From positions 35,959-99,958 of the forward strand of contig NZ_JACBYI010000021.1 of the NCBI RefSeq assembly GCF_019352175.1: a stretch of DNA of 64,000 nt, read 5' to 3'. Positions 1 to 6,500 of the stretch are shown piece after piece. The stretch comes from Paenibacillus sp. S150. Its GTDB lineage: Bacteria > Bacillota > Bacilli > Paenibacillales > Paenibacillaceae. Within the stretch, counting starts at the first letter, position 1, and every line of letters starts with the position of its first letter. Under the pieces are notes generated by a model. The model saw nothing but the letters and a program-made list of their open reading frames with translations, was not told the origin of the DNA and ran no database searches. The position numbers were made by a program, and so were the translations under genes.

Positions 1-705
1 CCTGGCGGCCAGATAGACCCGGCCTTTCTTGATAAATGCATGAAGCCGGGTCAGCTGCTCCATGGCATATGTATAGCTTTCTTCCCGGTCCTGCCCCTTG
101 CCCAGCAGCAGCGCGAACCGGCGGAGCTGCGTCTGCGCACCCGATAAATAATAATTGCCAAGCTGCTTCACATGCTCCTGAACGGTTTTGACCGTTTTGC
201 TGTCAATGGCCGACAACCCGCCGCGGATCAGTGACAGCACCAGCTTTTCCAGCAGATCAAGCCCTTCGAGCTGGGCATTGATTTTCTTTTTGAGCGCGGA
301 TTTGTTGACCTTCTTCGGCTTCACTGCACCTCCGGCGGCCTGCTTCGCCTTGTTCTCTTCGCGTTTATCCGCCTTCTCGCGTTTGGAGGCAACATCCTCC
401 GGTACAGGAGCAGGGGTGAAGGCCTGGCCTTCCACGTAGGCATAGAGAAGTCCCAAGGCGTGCTTGCAGGGGAACTGCCGGCTGGGACACGAGCAGCGGA
501 AAACCGGACTATCCGTTGCAATAAAATCCACGGAGCACTCGTAAGGGGTCTTGCCGCTGCCGGCGCATTGCCCGAAGAGCAGCTCTCCATTCTCAGAGAT
601 GTGCAGCTGTATGAAGCTCTTCTTGCGCACGAGGCCCTGGCCATTCTTGATGGCGGCGGCATTGGGGGCGAGCGAATCTACATAGGATGAGGTAAGTTCA
701 GGCAA
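1..705 (-). CDS. SWIM zinc-finger protein, 5' part (runs off window)
   Basis: An open frame of 235 codons continues past base 1, so only the N-terminal part is visible. A SWIM zinc finger (CxC-x6-CxH: Cys71, Cys73, Cys80, His82) is followed by a Lys/Glu/Ala-rich linker (about residues 95-130) and a helical region. SWIM domains are short zinc-binding modules thought to bind DNA or protein; in Firmicutes such proteins are often encoded beside SNF2-type helicases, which cannot be checked here. The start is a TTG at 703-705, chosen because GGAGG lies 8 nt upstream and no ATG or GTG in this frame precedes the zinc finger. Zinc-finger call is firm; cellular role unknown. Confidence 0.8.
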   Translation of the reverse strand, partial: MPELTSSYVDSLAPNAAAIKNGQGLVRKKSFIQLHISENGELLFGQCAGSGKTPYECSVDFIATDSPVFRCSCPSRQFPCKHALGLLYAYVEGQAFTPAPVPEDVASKREKADKREENKAKQAAGGAVKPKKVNKSALKKKINAQLEGLDLLEKLVLSLIRGGLSAIDSKTVKTVQEHVKQLGNYYLSGAQTQLRRFALLLGKGQDREESYTYAMEQLTRLHAFIKKGRVYLAAR

Positions 706-879
706 ATCAGGTTTCCTCCCGACTGGATGAAGTGGCAAATCAGCTGAAATGACAATGCAGAATGAACACATGTATGTCATTACCCAAAATCAAACATAAG
801 ATCACATGAAGTCCCCTGTCCAATCAGCACATTTCCGGGGCAGCCCTCTTTTCAGGCTTAAACATCCCCGCAACGCAAA

Positions 880-923
880 CAGAAACGGACACCTTCCTTT
901 TTTAAGGTCGGCATCCGTTTCTG
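880..923. repeat. imperfect palindrome (REP-like hairpin)
   Basis: CAGAAACGGA (880-889) is the exact reverse complement of TCCGTTTCTG (914-923), with an inner ACCTT/AAGGT pairing. It lies just past the 3' end of the GDPD remnant. The AGAAACGG motif recurs in hairpins near 19.6, 46.7 and 63.5 kb. It may serve as a terminator, but the T-run is poor. Confidence 0.5.
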
Positions 924-932
924 CGGGAAAAA

Positions 933-1427
933 CTATTCGATTAGATCAATTGTATTGGTCCGGACATAGCCGGTATAGCGGTATGGAATTATGCCAGGAC
1001 TCTCCTTGGTATCAAAGCCCTCCAACCCTTCTCCGTCTCCGGCAACCAATACAACGCGGGTGTTCACCGACTTCATGCGTTCAATGAATTTGTGGGGCCA
1101 GCCCCAAAGGAGCCTGGCATATCTCTGCGGAAGATGTAATTCCATATTGTGCAGATCTTTTGGAATATAACCTGTAAATCCGAGCAGCTCATATTGAAGC
1201 AAGCCGATTTCATCAAAGCCAGCGATAAAAGACGCAAGCTGTCACTTTGGCCTCTCAAATATTTTATACCTGCTTCATCTCCATACACCGTTATCTGGGC
1301 TAACTCCATAGGCTTTAAGATTGCCATCTTTAACGTGAATCAGCAATTCCTTATCCGTAAAGGCAACAAAAACTTCGTCTATCCTAAGCATAAGCAGAGT
1401 TCCCTTCTCTCTAAAAGGAAAAATCAA
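933..1427 (-). pseudogene. glycerophosphodiester phosphodiesterase-like remnant
   Basis: Read on the minus strand, one frame gives a stretch like the middle of GDPD enzymes (LRIDEVFVAFTDKELLIHVK), then two in-frame TGA codons, then a C-terminal stretch ending FIERMKSVNTRVVLVAGDG and YTGYVRTNTIDLIE. That ending resembles the last strand and helix of GDPD-type phosphodiesterases, which hydrolyse glycerophosphodiesters to glycerol-3-phosphate. The first third of a normal gene is missing: homology stops where the intergenic repeat begins near 1428. No start codon with a ribosome binding site exists. I read this as a decayed gene truncated at its 5' end. The family call rests on recalled motifs and is moderate. 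Confidence 0.55.
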
Positions 1428-1503
1428 TCCGTTTCGCCCCCTTGCAGAGGAATACGCCTAAATTAAGATGAACTTGAAACATTCTTTCAAAGGGCAGCCA
1501 TTT

Positions 1504-1620
1504 TAGTGGTAAAAAGTAACACTAAGGTAGCGCATTCGGATATTGGATCATCCCTAGTGGGAAAAAGTACAACTAAGGTAGCGCATTCGGATTCCGATTC
1601 ATCCCTAGTGGGAAAAAGTA
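1504..1620 (+). repeat. 51 bp tandem duplication inside repeat copy 1
   Basis: TAGTGG(G/T)AAAAAGTA recurs at 1504, 1555 and 1606, a regular 51 bp step. The first two units share ACTAAGGTAGCGCATTCGGA. The copy at 20.2-20.4 kb has only two such motifs with different spacers, so copy 1 appears expanded. Confidence 0.7.
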
Positions 1621-1946
1621 CACCTAATCCGGCTGAAATCAGCCGTATGAGGGGAGATGGTCTCCATTAAGTGTACAAATTCCCACTAAATCCTGTTAAA
1701 GCCAAAATTCCAGCCCATTAGTGTTACTTTTTCCACTTCGCTTCAACTTCGCTTCAGTCCCCTATGAATCTCTCCCTTGCGTTCCATCCGCTTGTTTCAG
1801 GTTCTCCGGTTCAATTCAGGATAAATTAAGTTTCTTTATTGTGTTTTTTAAAGATGACACAACCGCCTCCCGCTTAAACAGCGGAGCGGACGGACCCGCG
1901 GAACAGCGGCCGCGGCCGCCTGGGTCTCCGGATTTTCACCGCTAAG

Positions 1947-2044
1947 AGACTGCGACGAAATAAAGTACCGCTACATTGTTGACAAAACTCCCAAAACCGT
2001 GGAGATTTTGTCAACAAAAGCGGGTACTCATTTCCTCGCAGCTC
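1947..2044. mobile_element. 98 bp palindromic MITE-like insertion with CTAAG target duplication
   Basis: The repeat copy at 20.6 kb reads straight through CCGCTAAGGGGAATGA. Here the same sequence is split by 98 bp, and CTAAG is present on both sides (1942-1946 and 2045-2049). The insert is a long imperfect palindrome: AGACTGCGACGAAAT at its left end pairs with ATTTCCTCGCAGCTC at its right end, and TTGTTGACAAAA pairs with TTTTGTCAACAA nearer the centre. It has no coding capacity. This is the signature of a small non-autonomous element inserted with a 5 bp duplication. Confidence 0.75.
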
Positions 2045-2213
2045 CTAAGGGGAATGAAATAAATCTGGAGAGCACTGCGACCCGGACAACGCTCCGTTCG
2101 CGGAGCGCCCACTCCAAAAGCCTGAGTCTATCCTGCGCAAAATAACCCCACAAAGCGGGGCCATGGCTTCGATGATGACTCAGGTACTTTGCGGGAACCC
2201 CAAAACATATAAA

Positions 2214-2366
2214 CCTGAATTTCGAAAGTAAGCATCTACAAATCATCTAAAAGGCTCTACACGAAGGGAGTTTTTGTGAAAACAACTTGCACCAAATGGG
2301 TGAAGGAAAAAGAGGGTTTATCCCTTGTCCTATCTGGACTTGTTCAATTCACTTTCGAAATTCAGG
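2214..2366. mobile_element. 153 bp MITE-like element with 16 bp terminal inverted repeats
   Basis: CCTGAATTTCGAAAGT (2214-2229) is repeated as its exact reverse complement at 2351-2366. The two ends are flanked by the direct repeat ATAAA (2209-2213 and 2367-2371), a plausible 5 bp target duplication. The interior is too short for a transposase. Ends differ from those of the element at 1947-2044, so these are two separate element types. Confidence 0.65.
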
Positions 2367-2382
2367 ATAAATTCTGATCTTT

Positions 2383-2410
2383 CAAAAAAGGACTCTCAGA
2401 GTCCCTTTTA
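2383..2410 (-). terminator. terminator downstream of desR
   Basis: GGACT-CTCAG-AGTCC hairpin with an A-run on its left and CTTTT on its right; read on the minus strand it ends in a run of T, about 75 nt past the desR stop codon. Confidence 0.65.
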
Positions 2411-2486
2411 ACCTGTATTCAGCTGAGCTGCACGCCAGTCTCCTGCGTCTTCAGCCGATGGCCGCAATTCTTATTGCTCAAACAGC

Positions 2487-3089
2487 CTATTTAAACCAGC
2501 CTTTTTCCTTGAATCTGGTTATGGCTTCAATCCGGTTCCCCACATCCAGCTTGTCGAGAATCACCGAGATGTAATTGCGCACGGTTCCGGTTGTGATGTA
2601 GAGCTGGCTGGCGATCTCCTTCGTATTTTTACCGTCGGCGATCAGTCCCAGCACCTCCTTCTCCCGCTGGGTCAGGGGATTGGCTTCACTGCTGTAAGCC
2701 TCATCCATGAGCTCGGGAGCATACATCCGCTTGCCGGCCATCACATTGCGGATCGACAGCGCAAGCTCCTCGCTCGGGCTGTCTTTGAGCAGATAGGCAT
2801 CGACCCCGGCTTTGACGGCACGCTCGAAATACCCCGCCCGCGCAAAGGTGGTCAGAATCATAATTCTGCAGCCGGAATCCTTCAGCGCTTCCGCCGCATC
2901 AAGGCCGCTCATGGCCGGCATTTCAATATCCATGATGCATATATCCGGCCGGTGCAGCTGCACCAGCTTGACAGCCTCTTCGCCGTTGGCCGCCCGGCCC
3001 ACCACCTTCATGTCATCCTCCAGGTCGAGCAGTGAAGCAAGCGCCCCCAGCAGCATGCGCTGATCTTCAGCGATTACAATTTTGATCAT
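2487..3089 (-). CDS. desR: response regulator DesR
   Basis: A 200-residue NarL/FixJ-class regulator. The receiver domain (about 1-120) has the acidic pocket (AEDQ) and phospho-acceptor Asp in CIMDIEMP near residue 54; the LuxR-type helix-turn-helix (about 135-195) reads LTQREKEVLGLIADGKNTKEIA. In B. subtilis phosphorylated DesR activates only des, the desaturase gene, after a cold shift. Here it follows desK with a 4 bp stop/start overlap, so the two are translationally coupled, and des lies just upstream in the same direction. Length and order match the B. subtilis locus. Identification is strong because sensor, regulator and target occur together. Confidence 0.92.
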   Translation of the reverse strand: MIKIVIAEDQRMLLGALASLLDLEDDMKVVGRAANGEEAVKLVQLHRPDICIMDIEMPAMSGLDAAEALKDSGCRIMILTTFARAGYFERAVKAGVDAYLLKDSPSEELALSIRNVMAGKRMYAPELMDEAYSSEANPLTQREKEVLGLIADGKNTKEIASQLYITTGTVRNYISVILDKLDVGNRIEAITRFKEKGWFK

Positions 3090-4231
3090 AGCCCCTTTAC
3101 CTCCAGTTCCGGCTGCTTAAAAACATTCGGCACCTTAATCACAATAGTTGTTCCGTTATCTTGCAATACATCCATAGATCCGTTCACAAATTCAAGCCGC
3201 TCCCTCATTCCCTGCAGCCCGTGGCCTTTGTCATACAGGTTGATCCCCCGGGTTCCGCCGCCGTTATCCCTCACCTTGATCAGCAGCTCCGTCCGCGACG
3301 GCTCAATCAGCACCTCGCAGAGCGCCGCTCCGCTGTGCTTCACCACATTCGTTACGGCCTCCTTCAGACACATGCTCAGCACATTCTCCGTAATCAGAGA
3401 GGTATTGGCGAGCCTCGGGCTGCCTTCGAGCTTGAACTCAATCTCCGCCGCCTGCAGGAGCTGCCTGATTCGTATCAGCTCATCCTCCAGTCGGATTCCG
3501 CGCATTTCCGTAACCATCTCCCGGACCTCCTTGAGCGCGCTTCTGGCGGTTTGGCGGACATCGTTCATTTCAACAACGGCTTGCGCCGGGTTTTTGTTGA
3601 TTAATTTGCCGGCCAGATCGCTTTTGAGGCCGATCAGCGAAAGCTTCTGTCCAAGCGTATCGTGAAGATCGCGGGCGATCCGCTGGCGCTCCTCCATTTT
3701 GACCAATTCTGAGATCCGTTTGTTGGCATCCTCCAGCTGGCCCTGCAGTTTATCCTGATTGTTGCGGTTATAGGTCGTTGCAGGCAGCAGCACCACGGCA
3801 ATCATGCTCACCAGCACGAACGGAAGCTGTGAAATGAACACGGGATTGCGCGAAATCAGCTCATAATTGATCGCCACGATCGTCGTCAGCAGATGAATCG
3901 AATACAGGACGAAGAAGCCCGCCCTTTTCTGGATATTCCCGATAAAAAAAGCTATAAACAACGCAAAATACATATATCCGAACAGCAGGGTCATCGTGAT
4001 CGAGACGAGAATCTGCACACTGGTCCAGAAGTAGACCACCCATCCTTTGGATTTGAAGGCGAGGACATAGCAGGCAAAAAACACCGCGATCATCACGATT
4101 CCATAGACCCACTGGTTTTGGTTCACGGAGGCGGAGCGGAAGATGAAATAGAACGGAAGAATATAAAAAACGACCCACACATATGGGCTGAGACCCGTAC
4201 TTTTGTGAAAAATATGATGCCACTTCTGCAT
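3086..4231 (-). CDS. desK: membrane thermosensor histidine kinase DesK
   Basis: About 381 residues: roughly five N-terminal membrane segments (to about residue 160), a linking coiled coil (NNQDKLQGQLEDANKRISEL), the HisKA_3 dimerisation box EERQRIARDLHDTLGQKLSL with the phospho-accepting His, and an ATPase domain with N box (LKEAVTNVVKHS) and G box (GHGLQGMRERLEF). DesK senses membrane thickness and order: kinase-dominant in cold, phosphatase-dominant in warmth. Start: an upstream TTG at 4255 is possible, but ATG at 4231 has AAAGGA 9 nt upstream and gives an N-terminus (HKSTGLSPYVW) aligning with B. subtilis DesK (QKLNGITPYIW). Overlaps desR by 4 bp. Confidence 0.92.
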   Translation of the reverse strand: MQKWHHIFHKSTGLSPYVWVVFYILPFYFIFRSASVNQNQWVYGIVMIAVFFACYVLAFKSKGWVVYFWTSVQILVSITMTLLFGYMYFALFIAFFIGNIQKRAGFFVLYSIHLLTTIVAINYELISRNPVFISQLPFVLVSMIAVVLLPATTYNRNNQDKLQGQLEDANKRISELVKMEERQRIARDLHDTLGQKLSLIGLKSDLAGKLINKNPAQAVVEMNDVRQTARSALKEVREMVTEMRGIRLEDELIRIRQLLQAAEIEFKLEGSPRLANTSLITENVLSMCLKEAVTNVVKHSGAALCEVLIEPSRTELLIKVRDNGGGTRGINLYDKGHGLQGMRERLEFVNGSMDVLQDNGTTIVIKVPNVFKQPELEVKGL

Positions 4232-4306
4232 GTCAGCCATCCTTTGTGCCAGCAAGATTGTACCCCCATTTTAGCATATACACTGCCTTATCCCGCAATA
4301 CGCCTG

Positions 4307-4346
4307 CAAAAAAAAGAGAACGGGCAGTACCGGATCGGCGTTCTCC
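4307..4346 (-). terminator. terminator between des and desKR
   Basis: On the minus strand GAGAACG pairs with CGTTCTC (plus 4339-4345 and 4316-4322), followed by eight T. It separates des from desK, suggesting desKR has its own promoter or is reached by read-through. Confidence 0.7.
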
Positions 4347-4372
4347 GGCAGCTCTTTCTCCTCCTGATGCAT

Positions 4373-5437
4373 TTATTCGCCCTGGAATCCGGGTTTGATT
4401 CCCTTTAGAACTTCCTGCGCCGGAACCGGCTTCTTCATTCTGCTTTTTATCTCCTTGAAGCCTACAAAACCTTTATTCTCTTCATCCCACAGGCGGAAAT
4501 GCAGCGCCTTCAGGCTCGTTCCAATCGTAATGGTGGTTGCATGCTGCAGCGGCTCCGATGCATTGTGTGCCCGCTCCAGATTGTAATTCGGCACCTTTGG
4601 ACTCAAATGATGCACATGGTGGAAGCCGATGTTGCCGGTAATCCACTGCAGCAGCTTCGGCAGCTTGTAATACGAGCTTCCTTCCACTGCAGCCGAGACG
4701 TAGCTCCATTCCTCTTCATGCTCGAAGTAGGAATCCTCAAATTGATGCTGCACATAGAACAGCCAGATGCCAAGGAAGCCGGAGACGAAGACGACAGGCA
4801 GCTGCACCAAGAGAAAAGCCTGCCAGCCCATAGCCCAGATCAAACCGCCGTAAAGCGCGGCAATCGAGACATTGGTCACATAGGTGTTCATCCGTTCCTT
4901 GCGTCTTGCGCCTTTGGCATTGAAGCGGTATTGAATGAGGAAGACAGCGACCGGTCCGACCACGAACATGATCAGCGGATTGCGGTAGATCCGGTAATAT
5001 AAGCGTTTCAAGGGCTTCGCAGCCATATATTCCTCTACGGTCATGATCCAGATATCGCCGATTCCCCGTTTGTCGAGATTGCTGCTTCCGGCATGGTGGA
5101 TGGAATGGCTGTGCTTCCACTGGCGGTAAGGGACAAGCGTCAGCACACCTGTAATGGTGCCGAGGATATCGTTGGCTTTGCGGTTTTTGAAGAACGATCC
5201 ATGACAGCAGTCATGAAAAATAATAAAGGTCCGGATCACAAACCCCGCCGCCGGAATAGCGAACAGAAGCGTAAGCCCGTAGGATACCGGCAGACTGAAG
5301 TAAGCGGCAGTCCATAAAAGCACCAGCGGAACGAGTGTATTGATTAATTGTCTGATGCTGGCATTGCGGTTGTTTTTTTCAAAGGGAGCCATGCTTTTTT
5401 TCAGGCTGGAGAGCTGGGATGTCTGGTTCGTAGTCAT
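4373..5437 (-). CDS. des: membrane phospholipid fatty acid desaturase Des
   Basis: A 354-residue membrane di-iron desaturase. The three histidine boxes are visible: HDCCHG, HSIHH and HHVHH, between pairs of hydrophobic segments. The B. subtilis enzyme introduces a delta-5 cis double bond into existing phospholipid acyl chains, restoring fluidity in the cold. The frame is open to an ATG at 5485, but ATG at 5437 is preferred: AGGAGG lies about 10 nt upstream, the length matches B. subtilis Des (352), and 5485 overlaps the predicted promoter start region. desK and desR follow after a terminator. Confidence 0.93.
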   Translation of the reverse strand: MTTNQTSQLSSLKKSMAPFEKNNRNASIRQLINTLVPLVLLWTAAYFSLPVSYGLTLLFAIPAAGFVIRTFIIFHDCCHGSFFKNRKANDILGTITGVLTLVPYRQWKHSHSIHHAGSSNLDKRGIGDIWIMTVEEYMAAKPLKRLYYRIYRNPLIMFVVGPVAVFLIQYRFNAKGARRKERMNTYVTNVSIAALYGGLIWAMGWQAFLLVQLPVVFVSGFLGIWLFYVQHQFEDSYFEHEEEWSYVSAAVEGSSYYKLPKLLQWITGNIGFHHVHHLSPKVPNYNLERAHNASEPLQHATTITIGTSLKALHFRLWDEENKGFVGFKEIKSRMKKPVPAQEVLKGIKPGFQGE

Positions 5438-5486
5438 CTTGGTCGTTTCCTCCTCGGATGCAGTCCGGTTTGCGGATACATTCATC

Positions 5487-5560
5487 TATCTTCATTATAA
5501 AGAAGGAAGTGTCACCCCAGGAAGACATAAACATCAAGGAGGCAGTATGACATATGTCAT
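5487..5560 (-). promoter_or_regulatory. des promoter with upstream palindrome (probable DesR site)
   Basis: On the minus strand a perfect TATAAT (plus 5494-5499) lies about 55 nt before the des start, with no good -35 hexamer, as expected of an activator-dependent promoter. The perfect palindrome ATGACATATGTCAT (5547-5560) is centred near -66 from the inferred start site. In B. subtilis phosphorylated DesR binds about -28 to -77 of des. Sequence features are seen; the link to DesR is inferred from position. Confidence 0.55.
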
Positions 5561-5589
5561 ATCTTTGTTGGATAAACGGCAATGAAGTG

Positions 5590-5930
5590 CACAATAGTTG
5601 GAACTGACTGCAACAGTGCAATCAAATGCGCCAGCATACGCTATTTCCAGGTATCCCCATTCCATTTCCGCGTGATATCCTTAAAATTCATTTAATACCT
5701 TTATTTCCATATAAGGGGGGCGGCGGTTCTGGATAGAGGAAGTACAATGAAAATTGGAGGGTGATTATTTTGTTATTCATTTGAAGCAGTTGAACCTATT
5801 GTTGGCTATAGCAGTGCAAACAATTAAATACACTAGTCACCGGCGTTTGAGCAAATAACTCCTTTTTTCACAATAGATAATTATAAAGATTACGGCAGAG
5901 GCGCTAAAAATGAAAGATTACAAAATATTT
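5590..5930. other. intergenic stretch, nothing recognised
   Basis: AT-rich sequence between the des promoter and the peptidase remnant. Only frames of a few codons follow ribosome-binding-like motifs (for example GGAGGGTGATTATTTTG near 5756, which stops almost at once). No repeat or hairpin stands out. Confidence 0.4.
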
Positions 5931-5948
5931 TTTAAGGAGATTAATATC

Positions 5949-6334
5949 ATGAAAAAGATACTTCAAAAATGTTTTAGTACATTGCAGTTTCTATTTCTGT
6001 ACCGGCTTTAACAACTACCATGGTATCAGCTGAAGCCGATCCTGATTGGGGGGCTCAGTTCCCGGGTATCAATGTGCCATATAACAGTTACAACGATAGT
6101 TGGAAAACGCCAATGGATTCTCGAACTATCAACAGGGATGCTGCAAATTTTTCAAACTTTGTTAAATCCGTTTTGGTTCACGAATATGGTCACATTTTTT
6201 GTCTGGATCATACTGTCCAAACATCTATCATGAATGACTCACGTGATCGGAATACAATGACAACTCCACAGCAATTCGATATTGATGAAGTGAATTCTGT
6301 CTATAACTTAGGAGGAATAAATTATGAAGCATAA
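5949..6334 (+). pseudogene. secreted HExxH metallopeptidase, frameshifted in signal peptide
   Basis: The intact part encodes a small mature domain with the extended zinc motif HEYGHIFCLDH (HExxHxxxxxH), typical of matrixin, snapalysin and related extracellular proteases, plus a following Met (SIMND) consistent with a Met-turn. An ATG at 5949 with AAGGAG 8 nt upstream starts a signal-like sequence (MKKILQKCFST) in one frame, while the rest (IAVSISVPALTTTMVSAEA) lies in another; adding one base near 5980 would join them into a normal signal peptide. Either the gene is inactive or the base call is wrong. The restored protein is about 128 residues, short for this class. A 26-codon gene overlaps its 3' end. 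Confidence 0.65.
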
Positions 6335-6404
6335 ATCAATTTTCATTAGTCCCGTTTGCCTAGTTGTGGTTATTGCCGGAATTTTCTTCTTCAGTTTGAA
6401 CTGA
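6324..6404 (+). CDS. 26-residue hydrophobic peptide
   Basis: ATG at 6324 lies inside the last codons of the metallopeptidase gene, with GGAGG 8 nt upstream. The product has two early lysines and one long hydrophobic stretch (SPVCLVVVIAGIFFF) ending SLN, so it should sit in the membrane as one helix. The 11 bp overlap and strong ribosome binding site suggest coupled translation with the peptidase. No family is recognised; possible roles include a membrane partner or an exported peptide. It could also be a chance frame, but the binding site argues otherwise. Confidence 0.5.
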   Translation: MKHKSIFISPVCLVVVIAGIFFFSLN

Positions 6405-6500
6405 ACCCGCCAAGGTTTTAATATGGTATAACCTTATCTTTACAGCCTTTTTGATGGGCTTCTGATTTCAGTGACCTCACTTAGTGCGCATACACACCCT

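Larger units (their letters stand above)
1428..2140 (+). repeat. dispersed intergenic repeat, copy 1 (5'-truncated)
   Basis: The block shares near-identical stretches with 20190-20725: the segment starting CGTTTCGCCCCCTTGCAGAG, paired TAGTGGGAAAAAGTAC / GTGTAC..TCCCACTA motifs, TTAGTGTTACTTTTTCCACT, and a GC-rich tail with CCGCGGAACAGCGGCCGCGG. It lacks the 5' segment present in the copies at 20.0, 46.3 and 63.5 kb. No consistent open frame is conserved among copies, so it is probably non-coding. It carries a 51 bp internal tandem duplication and a 98 bp insertion (separate entries). Confidence 0.8.

Noticed and set aside
321..662. 113-codon open frame on the minus strand
   Set aside because: It is an alternative frame of the SWIM gene; only the other frame has the CxC..CxH motif and a ribosome binding site.
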